From: an uncultured delta proteobacterium
GTDB taxonomy: Bacteria > Myxococcota_A > Polyangia > Polyangiales > Polyangiaceae
DNA length: 32,295 nucleotides
Reading direction: 5' to 3'
Assembly (NCBI GenBank): GCA_903893335.1
Contig: CAITLX010000641.1
Coordinates: 1 to 32,295, forward strand
A program made the translations under genes and the position numbers. The notes below the pieces were generated by a model that had not been told where the DNA came from, ran no database searches, and saw only the letters and a program-made list of their open reading frames with translations. The first letter of the stretch is position 1, and each line of letters starts with the position of its first letter. Positions 1 through 7,679 of the stretch are shown here, in pieces.

Positions 1-738
1 CCGCAGCGCGGCGACGACGTCGACGTCGCGCGCTCCGACGAGCCCGAGGTGCGCGCGCGCCTCGGGCGACGAGGGGCGGAGAAACGGGTTGGTCGCGAGC
101 TCGTCGGCGATGGTGCCGACCGTCGGCTCGCCGCGGGCGCGTGCCCCGCGCGCGGCGGCGATGCGCTCGCGCACCGCGGCGTTGCGGGGCTCGACGTGCG
201 CGGCGAACGCGAGGTTGGCGAGCGTGTACTCGTGGCCGCACAGGACGCGCGTCTTCGGCGCGAGCGCGGCGAAGGTGCCGAGCGAGGCGTGGAGCATCGC
301 GGGCGTCCCCTCGAAGAGGCGACCGCAGCCGCCGAGAAAGAGCGTGTCGCCCGAGAACACGACGTCTGCGACGCACCAGGCGACCGCGCCGAGCGTGTGG
401 CCGGGCACGTGCCGCGCGACGAAGCGCAGCCCCGCGATGGACACCTCGTCGCCATCGCCCACGCCGTCGGTCTGCGCCGCGAGGCGCCCCTTGTCCGAGT
501 CGTGGCCGAACACGCGCAGCCCGGGGCGCGCGGCGGCGAGCGCCTCGTTGCCCCCCGTGTGGTCGCCGTGGTGGTGCGTCGCGAGGACGCCGACGATGGC
601 GACCCCCGCGCGCGCCGCGGCCTCCTGCACCGGCAGCGCCTCCGACGGATCGACGACCACCGCCTCGCGCGCACCGGGCACCCGCACCAGGTACGCGTAG
701 TTGTCGGCCAGGCAAGCGACGGCTTTGACGTCGAGCAT
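1..738 (-). CDS. gloB: Hydroxyacylglutathione hydrolase (glyoxalase II), 3' end cut by window edge
   Basis: This is a metallo-beta-lactamase-fold thiolesterase that hydrolyses S-D-lactoylglutathione in methylglyoxal detoxification. I translated it on the minus strand; it stays open to base 1, giving 246 residues. It shows the metal motif THHHGDH, then HVPGHT, the FSGDTLF stretch followed by GCGRLFEGT, GHEYT, and the TNPFLR segment typical of the C-terminal substrate-binding part. Glyoxalase II is usually about 250-260 residues, so only a few residues are missing. The ATG at 738 puts the start just before the family's N-terminal DNY motif; an in-frame ATG at 750 adds four residues and cannot be excluded. 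No clear ribosome site is seen for either. It is divergent from the GDSL lipoprotein gene. The family call is firm; substrate specificity (glutathione or another thiol) is inferred. Confidence 0.88.
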   Translation of the reverse strand, partial: MLDVKAVACLADNYAYLVRVPGAREAVVVDPSEALPVQEAAARAGVAIVGVLATHHHGDHTGGNEALAAARPGLRVFGHDSDKGRLAAQTDGVGDGDEVSIAGLRFVARHVPGHTLGAVAWCVADVVFSGDTLFLGGCGRLFEGTPAMLHASLGTFAALAPKTRVLCGHEYTLANLAFAAHVEPRNAAVRERIAAARGARARGEPTVGTIADELATNPFLRPSSPEARAHLGLVGARDVDVVAALR

Positions 739-810
739 GGGCGCAAGCATGGGCCCACCGGGGGTCGTCGCGCCATCCCGAGGCCGACCGAGCCCGAACG
801 CCGCGCCGCC

Positions 811-840
811 TTGACACGGCCCCGACATCCGTTCGACGCT
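811..840 (+). promoter_or_regulatory. Possible sigma70-type promoter for the GDSL lipoprotein gene
   Basis: A perfect TTGACA hexamer lies at 811-816, unusual in DNA this GC-rich. The -10 candidate at 835-840 (GACGCT) is poor, at a spacing of 18. The box lies 56 bases before the ATG at 873, in the divergent spacer with gloB. Only the -35 match is persuasive. Confidence 0.3.
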
Positions 841-872
841 TTCGGCTCCACGCAGTTAGGGAGGTCGTCCGC

Positions 873-1736
873 ATGATCCGTCGTTCCTTTGGCTTTGCCT
901 TCGTCGCCACCATCGCTCTCACCGCTTGCAGCAGCTCCGACAGCGCCGCGCCCGCAGGCGCCGCCGGCTCGGGTGGCACGGGCGGCACCGGAGGCGTCGA
1001 GCCGATCGGCTCGCTCGTCATCCTCGGCGACTCGATCTCCGACCGCGGCACCGAGGCCGACCAGACCCCGGTCGCCGAGCTCTGGTACAGCCTCGTCGAG
1101 CAGAACGACGACACCAAGTTCGCCGACTGGAAGGGCAAGGACCTCAAGACCCTCTACCCGAACATCAAGATCGTGCACGCGGCGAAGGGTGGCTCGGTCG
1201 GCACCGACCTCGTGAGCCAGGCCAAGGGCCTCCCCGCCTCGCTGCCCGGCCCCGTCTACGTCACCGTCACCATCGGCGGCAACGACGTGAAGGCGGCCTT
1301 CATCAACATCCTCCAGGCCAAGGACCAGGCCGACCGCGACGCGTTCAAAAAGGAGCTCGACGACACGTTCGACGAGCTCACCAAGGCCGGTCGCTTCGGC
1401 ACCGACGTGAAGGTTCGCATCATCGACGCGAACATCTACGACCCGTCCGACGGCACCGGCAACTTCGCCCAGGCGCACTGCCCCGCGCCGCTGAGCCTCT
1501 TCCCGCCGGACACGGCGACCGACCCGCTCATCAAGCCCTGGAACGACATCGTCTCGGCCGAGGTCGCGAAGTACGGCGTTCGCCCGACGGTCATCGACAT
1601 CCACGCGCTGTTCAAGGGCCACGGCGTCAACGCCGGCGCGGACGACTGGTTCGTCGGCGACTGCAACCACCCGAACCCCGCCGGCGACAGCGCGCTGCGC
1701 GACGCGTTCTGGGGCGCCATCACCAGCGCCCCCTGA
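873..1736 (+). CDS. Secreted SGNH/GDSL-family lipoprotein hydrolase
   Basis: A 287-residue lipoprotein of the GDSL/SGNH esterase-lipase fold, probably exported and lipid-anchored. Residues 1-18 form a type II signal peptide ending in LTAC, with lipidated Cys19. Residues 20-44 are a Ser/Ala/Gly/Thr-rich linker. The catalytic domain has the nucleophile block LGDSIS (Ser54), a Gly-containing block near 106-109, GGND (Asn137) and the final DxxH (Asp263, His266), so the full Ser-Gly-Asn-His set is present. The start is well supported by GGGAGG at 859-864, eight bases upstream of the ATG. The natural substrate cannot be read from sequence; esters of lipids or polysaccharides are possible. It is convergent with the glycosyltransferase gene. 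Confidence 0.88.
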   Translation: MIRRSFGFAFVATIALTACSSSDSAAPAGAAGSGGTGGTGGVEPIGSLVILGDSISDRGTEADQTPVAELWYSLVEQNDDTKFADWKGKDLKTLYPNIKIVHAAKGGSVGTDLVSQAKGLPASLPGPVYVTVTIGGNDVKAAFINILQAKDQADRDAFKKELDDTFDELTKAGRFGTDVKVRIIDANIYDPSDGTGNFAQAHCPAPLSLFPPDTATDPLIKPWNDIVSAEVAKYGVRPTVIDIHALFKGHGVNAGADDWFVGDCNHPNPAGDSALRDAFWGAITSAP

Positions 1737-1756
1737 CCCAGCGACTCCTGTCTGCT

Positions 1757-1804
1757 CGAAGCGCGTCGCGCGTGGCCCCTCGGGGGCCGCGGCGGCGCGC
1801 TTCG
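1757..1804. terminator. Nested inverted repeat between convergent genes, probable bidirectional terminator
   Basis: In the 74-bp spacer between two convergent genes, CGAAGCGCG (1757-1765) pairs perfectly with CGCGCTTCG (1796-1804). Inside lies a second perfect hairpin, GGCCCC (1774-1779), loop TCG, GGGGCC (1783-1788). There is no U-tract, so a classical intrinsic terminator is not shown; the position supports a 3'-end role for both transcripts. Confidence 0.5.
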
Positions 1805-1810
1805 CGCATT

Positions 1811-2935
1811 TCAGCCGAGGATCTCGCGGTAGACCGCGACGTTCGCGCGCGCGAACGCCTCCCACGACAGCTCGGCCGCGCGCACCAGCCCGCGCGCGCG
1901 CATCCCCTCGGCGAGCCCCGGCTCGAAGGCCACGCGCGTCAGCGCGTGCGCGACGTCGTCGTCGCTCTCGGGGTCGACGTAGAGCGCGGCGTCGCCCGAC
2001 ACCTCGGGCATCGAGGAGCGGTTGGAGGTGACCACGGGGCACCCGCACGCGAGCGCCTCGCTCGGCGGGTTGCCGAAGCCCTCGTAGAGCGACGGGTGGC
2101 AGAGCGCGAGCGCGCCGTTGTAGAGCGCGACCAGATCGCCGAAGGGCACGCCCGACAGGAAGTGCACCCGGTCGGCGATGCCGAGCGAGGCCGCGAGCGG
2201 ACGCAGCGCGCGCTCGCCCGGGCCGAGTCGCTGCACGAGCGCGAGGTGGATGTCGGGGCGCTCGCGGTACGCGCGCGCGAACGCGCGCACCACCGTCGCG
2301 TGGTTCTTGTAGCCGGCGTACTGGCCGACGGTGAGCACGTAGCGCTCGGCGCCCGGCACCCAGCGCGCGCGCGCGGCGTCGACCCGGGCGCGGTCGTCGA
2401 GCACGCGGAAGTCGGTCGAGACGCCGAGCAGGGTCACGCGGGTGCGGCGCTCCGCGTCGAGGTCGAGCGTGCCGATCTCCTGCGCCGTGGCCTGGCTGAT
2501 GGCCGCGATGCGCGTCGCGTGGCGCAGCGTGCGCCGGATGCCGTGCTGGTAGAAGAGGCGCTCGACGTAGCCCCACGCGCCCGGCGCCTGCGCCCAGTCG
2601 GCGTGCTTCATCCACATCACGTCGCACAGCGTGACGACGGTCGGCATCGAGAGGCCCGTCGGCAAGATGTTGAAGGTCGCGTGGAAGAGCCCCACGCCGC
2701 GCAGATCGACCACCTGCGGCAGCCAGAACAGCGTGGCGGGCCCGTTGGCCTCCTGGCGCACGACCGTCTCGCGCACGTTCGACGCGCGCGACAGCGGCGC
2801 GGGCGCCTTGGGGTGGCGCAGCAGCAGGATCTCGCGCTCGGGCATGAGCCGCGGCACGTGATCGACCAGGGCCTGCACGAGGGGCGAGATGCCGCTCGGG
2901 CGCTCGCGGATGTAGCGGCAGTCGATGCACAGCAT
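1811..2935 (-). CDS. Glycosyltransferase family 4 protein
   Basis: A 374-residue GT-B-fold retaining glycosyltransferase, probably transferring a sugar from a nucleotide donor to a surface polysaccharide, lipid or other acceptor at the cytoplasmic side. The N-terminal acceptor domain begins with DCRYIRERPSGI. The C-terminal donor domain starts near residue 199 (VLTVGQY) and carries the Ex7E signature in EGFGNPPSE (Glu285 and Glu293), followed by ALACGCPV, typical of GT4 enzymes. The ATG at 2935 is preceded by a weak GAGGCGAG and, 21 nt further upstream, by an extended -10-like box. It is a single gene, divergent from kamD and not inside a visible polysaccharide cluster. Acceptor and sugar are unknown. 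Confidence 0.87.
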   Translation of the reverse strand: MLCIDCRYIRERPSGISPLVQALVDHVPRLMPEREILLLRHPKAPAPLSRASNVRETVVRQEANGPATLFWLPQVVDLRGVGLFHATFNILPTGLSMPTVVTLCDVMWMKHADWAQAPGAWGYVERLFYQHGIRRTLRHATRIAAISQATAQEIGTLDLDAERRTRVTLLGVSTDFRVLDDRARVDAARARWVPGAERYVLTVGQYAGYKNHATVVRAFARAYRERPDIHLALVQRLGPGERALRPLAASLGIADRVHFLSGVPFGDLVALYNGALALCHPSLYEGFGNPPSEALACGCPVVTSNRSSMPEVSGDAALYVDPESDDDVAHALTRVAFEPGLAEGMRARGLVRAAELSWEAFARANVAVYREILG

Positions 2936-2956
2936 GGGGCTCGCCTCGGGGCCGGG

Positions 2957-2965
2957 CTTGTAGCA
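2957..2965 (-). promoter_or_regulatory. Extended -10-like box upstream of the glycosyltransferase gene
   Basis: On the minus strand this reads TGCTACAAG, fitting the extended -10 form TGnTAnnn. It ends 21 nt before the ATG at 2935. Closely related boxes precede five other genes in this window. Confidence 0.45.
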
Positions 2966-3037
2966 CGGCGCTCGCTGGCGGCCGCGCCGACGCCACGATC
3001 TCGCTACGCCCGCGTCGGCGCGTTACGCTGCGCGGCC

Positions 3038-4582
3038 ATGGCGCAGGTCCCCGTCGACGAGAGCGTGGTCTCCGCGTGCCGCCGGCACGCGGCCGCCATC
3101 GCCGACGACGTGCAGACCTACGTCGACCGCCACACCACCGTGGGCGTCGAGCGCACGGTCGCGCGCGCGCTCGGCGCGCTCGGCGCCGACGACCAGGGCG
3201 CGCCGCTCGCGAACGTGCTGGTCGATCGCTACCAGGCGGCCGGTCTGCTCGGGCACGGCATCGCGCTGCCCCTCGGGCGCGCGCTCGTGCGCGGCGCCGC
3301 CTCGGTGCGCGAGGCGGCCGAGCGACTCGCGTACGGCCCCGACATCGACCTGCTCGGCCCCGGGCCCGCGCTCGGTGAGGTGCGCCGCTCGCTCGAGACC
3401 GCGACGGCCGCGGCGCTCGCCGCGATCGATGGCGCGCGCACCGACCGCGAGGCGCGCAAGGCCGCGCTGCCGCCGGCGCGCGAGCCTCTGCGCTACGTCA
3501 TCGTCGCGACGGGCAACATCTACGACGACGCGACGCAGACCAGGGCCGCGGCGTTCGCGGGCGCCGACATCGTCGCGGTCATCCGCGCCACCGCGCAGTC
3601 GCTGCTCGACTACGTGCCCGAGGGGCCGACGACCGAGGGCTTCGGCGGCACCTTCGCGACGCAGGAGAACTTCCGCATCATCCGGCGCGCCGCCGACGAG
3701 GCGAGCCGCGAGTACGGCCGGTACGTGCACCAGACCAACTACTCGTCGGGCCTGTGCATGGCCGAGATCGCGTGGATGGGCGCCGTCGAGCGGCTCGACA
3801 TGCTGCTCAACGACGCCATGTACGGCATCCTCTTTCGCGACATCAACATGTGCCGCACCTTCGTCGACCAGTACGTGTCGCGGCGCATCGTGGCGAGGGC
3901 GGGCATCGTCATCAACACGGGCGAGGACAACTACCTGACGACCGCCGACGCCGTGGAGAAGGCGCACACGGTGCTCGCCTCGCAGTTCATCAACGAGGCG
4001 CTCGCGCACCGCGCCGGCCTCGCCGACGCGCAGATCGGCCTCGGCCACGCCTACGAGATCGACCCGCGCATCGAGGACTCGTTCCTGCTCGAGATCGCGC
4101 AGGCGCAGCTCGTGCGCCAGGTCTTCGACCGCCACCCCATCAAGTGGATGCCGCCGACCAAGCACAAGACGGGCGACATCTTCCAGAGCCACGTGCAGGA
4201 CGCGCTGTTCAACCTCGTCGGCGTCACCACCCGCCAGTCGATCGAGCTGCTCGGCATGTTCAGCGAGGCCGTGCACAACCCGCTGCTGATGGACCGCTAC
4301 CTGTCGCTCAAGGCCGCCAACTACGTCTTCTCCGCCGCGCGCCACCTCGGCGAGGAGATCGAGTGGAGGCGCGGCGGTCGCGTCGAGCAGCGAGCGCGCC
4401 AGGTGCTCGGCGAGGCCCACGCGCTGCTCGGCGAGGTCGAGCGGCGCACCATCTGGGACGCCATCGAGCGCGGCGCGTTCGCCGACGTGAAGCGCACGCG
4501 CCACGGCGGCAAGGGCTACGCCGGCGTCGCCGCGCGCGAGCCCGGCTACTTGAACCCCCTGCTCGAAGCGCTCGAGGCCTGA
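3038..4582 (+). CDS. kamD: Lysine 5,6-aminomutase, alpha subunit
   Basis: This is the large TIM-barrel subunit of the adenosylcobalamin- and PLP-dependent enzyme that moves the terminal amino group of D-lysine or L-beta-lysine from C6 to C5. The 514-residue length matches the clostridial alpha subunit (about 516). The family's long conserved core is present, with segments such as TNYSSGLCMAEIAWMG, DINMCRTFVDQ, NTGEDNYLTTADAV, WMPPTKHKTGDIFQ and a C-terminal GGKGYAGV. The ATG at 3038 was chosen because homology begins there, although the frame is open far upstream; TACGCT at 3024-3029 may be a -10 element eight nt before it. kamE follows after four bases, so the two are co-transcribed. No other lysine-fermentation gene (kamA, kdd, kce, kal) is nearby, so the pathway context is unclear. 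Confidence 0.93.
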   Translation: MAQVPVDESVVSACRRHAAAIADDVQTYVDRHTTVGVERTVARALGALGADDQGAPLANVLVDRYQAAGLLGHGIALPLGRALVRGAASVREAAERLAYGPDIDLLGPGPALGEVRRSLETATAAALAAIDGARTDREARKAALPPAREPLRYVIVATGNIYDDATQTRAAAFAGADIVAVIRATAQSLLDYVPEGPTTEGFGGTFATQENFRIIRRAADEASREYGRYVHQTNYSSGLCMAEIAWMGAVERLDMLLNDAMYGILFRDINMCRTFVDQYVSRRIVARAGIVINTGEDNYLTTADAVEKAHTVLASQFINEALAHRAGLADAQIGLGHAYEIDPRIEDSFLLEIAQAQLVRQVFDRHPIKWMPPTKHKTGDIFQSHVQDALFNLVGVTTRQSIELLGMFSEAVHNPLLMDRYLSLKAANYVFSAARHLGEEIEWRRGGRVEQRARQVLGEAHALLGEVERRTIWDAIERGAFADVKRTRHGGKGYAGVAAREPGYLNPLLEALEA

Positions 4583-4586
4583 CCCC

Positions 4587-5330
4587 ATGCACCCGACCGA
4601 GCCCAAGCTGCTGCGCGCCTACGGCGATCGCGACGGCGACGGCATGGTGCAGCTCTCGTTCACCCTCCCGCTGCCCCCGTCGGCGCGCGCGCGCGAGGCC
4701 GCCCGCCGCTTCGCCGAGGCGCACGGCCTGCACGAGCCGCACGTCACGACGATGGAGGCCTGCGCCGAGGGCTTCACCTACTTCGTCGTCTACGGCCACT
4801 CGCGCCACAGCGTCGACGTCTCGCGCATCGAGGTGCCCGAGCTCAAGGAGCAGCCCCTCACGCGCGACGAGGTCGATCAGCGGATCAAGACGCGCCTCGG
4901 CCGCAAGATCGTGCTGGTCGGCGCGTGCACCGGCAGCGACGCGCACACCGTCGGCATCGACGCGATCCTCAACTACAAGGGGTACGCCGGCGACAAGGGG
5001 CTCGAGAGCTACAAGGGCTTCGAGGTCCACAACCTGGGCGCGCAGGTCGAGAACGCCGCGCTCGCCGCGCGCGCGCTCGCGCTGGGCGCCGACGCCGTGC
5101 TCGTCAGCCAGGTGGTGACGCAGCGCAACTGCCACAAGGAGAACGGCGCGGCGCTCGTCGAGCTGCTCACCCGCAAGGGGCAGCGCGACGGGCTCGTGCT
5201 GCTGTTCGGCGGGCCGCGCATCGACCACAAGCTCGCCCTCGAGCTCGGCTTCGACGCGGGCTTCGGGCCAGGGACCAAGCCGAGCGACGTCGCGAGCTTC
5301 CTCGTGCACCGCCTCTGCGGCGAGGCCTGA
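4587..5330 (+). CDS. kamE: Lysine 5,6-aminomutase, beta subunit (B12- and PLP-binding)
   Basis: This is the small subunit of the same enzyme, 247 residues, with an N-terminal dimerisation part (about 1-100) and a Rossmann-like cobalamin-binding domain (about 105-245). The base-off B12 signature DxHxxG appears as DAHTVG, so His120 is the predicted lower cobalt ligand. Eleven residues later NYKGYAG supplies Lys131, matching the lysine of the clostridial enzyme (His133/Lys144) that forms the PLP aldimine. VSQVVTQRN and FGGPRI, typical of the family, follow. Both cofactor residues are intact, so the enzyme should be active if adenosylcobalamin is available. It is convergent with the lipid kinase gene, 36 bases away. 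Confidence 0.93.
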   Translation: MHPTEPKLLRAYGDRDGDGMVQLSFTLPLPPSARAREAARRFAEAHGLHEPHVTTMEACAEGFTYFVVYGHSRHSVDVSRIEVPELKEQPLTRDEVDQRIKTRLGRKIVLVGACTGSDAHTVGIDAILNYKGYAGDKGLESYKGFEVHNLGAQVENAALAARALALGADAVLVSQVVTQRNCHKENGAALVELLTRKGQRDGLVLLFGGPRIDHKLALELGFDAGFGPGTKPSDVASFLVHRLCGEA

Positions 5331-5331
5331 C

Positions 5332-5359
5332 GGCGCCCAGCGGCGAGCGGCGGGGCGCC
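5332..5359. terminator. Inverted repeat between kamE and the convergent lipid kinase gene
   Basis: GGCGCCC at 5332-5338 pairs with GGGCGCC at 5353-5359 around a 14-nt loop, filling most of the 36-bp convergent spacer. No U-tract is seen. The location suggests a shared terminator, but GC-rich palindromes are common in this DNA. Confidence 0.35.
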
Positions 5360-5366
5360 TCGCGCG

Positions 5367-6425
5367 TCAGCCGCGCGGCGGCGCGTAGAAGTCGACCAAC
5401 CGGATGGGCTCGGGCGACAGGCGCATGCGCACCTCGCGCCGCTTTCCCTGCGGGTCGCCGCCGATCTGGAACTCCGTCTCGGGGTCGAGGATCATCGTGA
5501 CGTCGTCGACGAGGTAGTCGAACACCACCTCGAGGTCGTCGTAGTCGCCCCGCCAGATCGAGCGGAAGTTGGCGAGAAACTGCAGCGAGCCGATCGTCGA
5601 GAGCCGCAGGCTCATCCGGTCGGGGCGCTCGTCGGCGTAGGGGAACGCGCGCAGGCCGAAGCCGTAGTACGGGATGGTCGAGCACGACGCGAGGCGCGCG
5701 CGCCCCTCGTAGATGACCTCTCCCTTGCGGATGGGCGCGCCGACGATGCTGCCGCGCTCGCCGATGCGGTACGCGTCGGAGCCCTCGTTGATGACGCGCA
5801 CGTGCGGCACGGGGCGAAAGAGGAACGACGGGATCGACCGCGTCGTCGCGGCGATGGCGTACGACACCGCCCCCGGCGCGATGCGCCGCAGGGGCCCGCG
5901 CGACAGCGCCTTCTTCACCGCGTTGTAGTCGCGCAGCACGACGGCATCGATGCCGAAGCCGCAGAACGGGGAGAGGAACCCCTCGGCCTCGACCAGGCGC
6001 ATGGGGCGCGACCCGGCGTCGGCCCGCAGGCGCTCGATGTCGGCGGCGAGTCCGCCGCGCTTGGCCTGGCTCGCGCCGACGACCCACGCCAGCGAGTTGC
6101 CCGTGCCGAGCCGGAGCAGGCCGAAGCGCGGGGGGCGCTTGCCCTGCCGCTGCGCCTCGTGCACGACGTCGCTCACCATCACGGTGAACGTGCCGTCGCC
6201 GCCGCCGGTGAGCACCGTGCCGTAGCCCCGCTCGACGATGGTGCGCGCGATGTGCCGCCCCTCCTCGATGCGACGCGAGACGAACAGGTCGCCGGCGTCG
6301 AGGATGCGGTCGAGGGTGTCGATGACCTCGTCGTTGACGCTCTTGGCGTTGCCGTTGACCACGACGGCGATGCGCTCGCTGGCGGGCGGGAGCGACGCCG
6401 GCGCCCGGGGGGTGGGGGGCGACAT
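5367..6425 (-). CDS. Diacylglycerol kinase-family lipid kinase
   Basis: A 352-residue protein of the DAGK/sphingosine kinase/YegS superfamily, which phosphorylates lipid alcohols with ATP at the inner membrane face. The catalytic domain starts near residue 18 (ERIAVVVNGNAKS) and contains the nucleotide-binding loop TGGGDGTF (73-80) and RLGTGNSLA, both diagnostic. The C-terminal half is the expected beta-rich domain. The first 17 residues are Pro/Ala-rich and may be dispensable. ATG 6425 is preferred to GTG 6431 because a -10-like box ends at 6432, so transcription should begin at about the ATG. The exact lipid substrate cannot be told. Confidence 0.88.
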   Translation of the reverse strand: MSPPTPRAPASLPPASERIAVVVNGNAKSVNDEVIDTLDRILDAGDLFVSRRIEEGRHIARTIVERGYGTVLTGGGDGTFTVMVSDVVHEAQRQGKRPPRFGLLRLGTGNSLAWVVGASQAKRGGLAADIERLRADAGSRPMRLVEAEGFLSPFCGFGIDAVVLRDYNAVKKALSRGPLRRIAPGAVSYAIAATTRSIPSFLFRPVPHVRVINEGSDAYRIGERGSIVGAPIRKGEVIYEGRARLASCSTIPYYGFGLRAFPYADERPDRMSLRLSTIGSLQFLANFRSIWRGDYDDLEVVFDYLVDDVTMILDPETEFQIGGDPQGKRREVRMRLSPEPIRLVDFYAPPRG

Positions 6426-6431
6426 GGGCAC

Positions 6432-6440
6432 CGTCTATCA
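6432..6440 (-). promoter_or_regulatory. Extended -10-like box just upstream of the lipid kinase start
   Basis: On the minus strand this reads TGATAGACG, of the TGnTAnnn form, and ends six nt before the ATG at 6425. A start about seven bases downstream would fall on or next to the ATG, implying a leaderless mRNA. Confidence 0.45.
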
Positions 6441-6463
6441 TGGCGGGCGGGTGCGGCAGGACC

Positions 6464-6469
6464 CATAAT
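6464..6469 (+). promoter_or_regulatory. Possible -10 box for the Lys/Ala-rich protein gene
   Basis: CATAAT matches the TATAAT consensus at five of six positions, notable at this GC content. The -35 at usual spacing is weak. Transcription from here would give a leader of about 100 nt with a small inverted repeat, AGCGC (6503-6507) and GCGCT (6513-6517), before the ATG at 6578. Confidence 0.3.
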
Positions 6470-6577
6470 GCTGGACGGAGGGGCCCATTCCTTGCTAAGG
6501 AGAGCGCAGAAAGCGCTTGACGCTTGGCCGAATCCGGGGGGCGGTCACCATCCCCGGAAGCCGCGCCTGGGGCAGAT

Positions 6578-7282
6578 ATGTCGATGAAGAAGAAGATTTC
6601 GAGCGGCAAGCGCGCGGTCGTCGCCGCTGCCGCCTCCGTCAAGGTGGCCGCCAGCGCCGTCGTCCCGGCCCGCGCCGGCAAGGCGTCGGCCAAGGGCGCC
6701 GCCGACAAGGCCGCTGCGGCTCAGCCCGCCGCCAAGCGCAAGCTGGGCCTGCGAGGCGCCGCCCCCTGGGCAGCCCGCCACGCCGCCAAGCACGCCGCCG
6801 AGGCGCGTGCCCGCGCCGCCGTCCCGCCCCCCCCCGGCAGCGCCCGGGCGACCATCCGCGTCCCGTCGGGCGCCGAGGAGATCAAGGCGAAGATCGGCGA
6901 GCTGCACAACGCGCTCGTGCAGATCCGCGGCCTGCGCAAGAACGTCGGCAAGGGCTTCTACGCCATCGGCGAGGTGCTCCGCGACGTGCAGGCGCGCAAG
7001 CTCTACGAGGCCAAGGGCTACGGGTCGTTCGAGGCCTTCCTCGAGCGCGAGATCGACCTCGGCAAGACGACGGCCCTCAAGCTCGTCCGCATCGTCTCGG
7101 TGTTCGTCAAGGACGCCGCGCAGGAGCACGGCATGGACCGCGTCATCGCCGCCCTCACCGCGCTCGAGACGGCCACCGAGTCGGCCTCGAAGCAGCAGTC
7201 GGGCATCACCATGCCGAGCGTCACCCCCTCGGCCCCGAAGATCCCGCTCCCGATCAAGCCGCCGCTGCGCAGCACGGGCTGA
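6578..7282 (+). CDS. Lys/Ala-rich protein with a small helical, possibly DNA-binding domain
   Basis: I do not recognise this 234-residue protein as a named family. Residues 1-90 are a basic low-complexity tail (MSMKKK start, many Lys, Ala, Pro and Arg), like histone H1-like or AlgP-like tails. Residues about 98-180 form a predicted helical domain; the part FYAIGEVLRDVQ...LYEAKGYGSFEAFLE...DLGKTTALKLVRI (about 128-172) looks like a helix-turn-helix unit of the kind found in phage and plasmid proteins. The C-terminus (210-234) is Pro/Ser-rich. A role in DNA binding or nucleoid organisation is inferred. The ATG at 6578 is favoured; a TTG at 6524 would extend the frame without support. No membrane segment or signal peptide is visible. 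Confidence 0.75.
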   Translation: MSMKKKISSGKRAVVAAAASVKVAASAVVPARAGKASAKGAADKAAAAQPAAKRKLGLRGAAPWAARHAAKHAAEARARAAVPPPPGSARATIRVPSGAEEIKAKIGELHNALVQIRGLRKNVGKGFYAIGEVLRDVQARKLYEAKGYGSFEAFLEREIDLGKTTALKLVRIVSVFVKDAAQEHGMDRVIAALTALETATESASKQQSGITMPSVTPSAPKIPLPIKPPLRSTG

Positions 7283-7679
7283 GCCTCGCGCACGCGGCGC
7301 GCGGTCGGGCTGCGTCCGGGGCCACAGCGAGTGCCCCGGGGGCGCGGTCGGGGTCCGCCCGGTCGACGAGGCGGCCCCGGATCGCGGTCGGGTCGCGTCC
7401 GGTCCCATCCGGTGACCCGGCGCGCCGCGGCCGCCTCGCGTCGAGCACCTCGAAGCGCTCCGGCGCCCCTGCGCAGGCTGGCGTCGAGGGGCTCGGAGCC
7501 CACCTGCGTCCGCGCGCCGGCCCGGTTCGAGCACCTCGGAGCCCACCGGCGCACCCGCGCCGCACCCCCCCGGGGGCCTCGAAGCGAAACGGCGTCCGCG
7601 GGCCGGACCTGCCCCTGGTCGCTCGAAGCGCGCCGGCGCACGCGCGCCGGGCCTCCCCGCGCGCGGGGGCGCCGTCGGC
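7283..7679. repeat. 397-bp gene-free convergent spacer with degenerate GC-rich repeats
   Basis: No convincing gene was found here on either strand. Two groups of imperfect direct repeats fill it. Group one, GCGGTCGGG followed by a (G)TCCG element, starts at 7301, 7344 and 7384, so roughly every 40 bp. Group two, CTCGAAGCG or CTCGGAGCCCAC followed by a CGGCG element, recurs near 7449, 7491, 7535, 7578 and 7622. The same core GCTCGAAGCGCG occurs at 1754 in another convergent spacer. This may be a degraded or dispersed intergenic repeat; it is not an ordered array. Confidence 0.5.

Noticed and set aside
926..3037. Long open frame upstream of, and in frame with, kamD
   Set aside because: It runs antisense through the glycosyltransferase and out of frame through the GDSL lipoprotein, with Arg-rich low-complexity translation. 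Homology to KamD begins only at ATG 3038.
6524..6577. TTG start extending the Lys/Ala-rich protein by 18 residues
   Set aside because: The added residues have no support and the TTG lacks a properly spaced ribosome site; MSMKKK at 6578 is a natural start.
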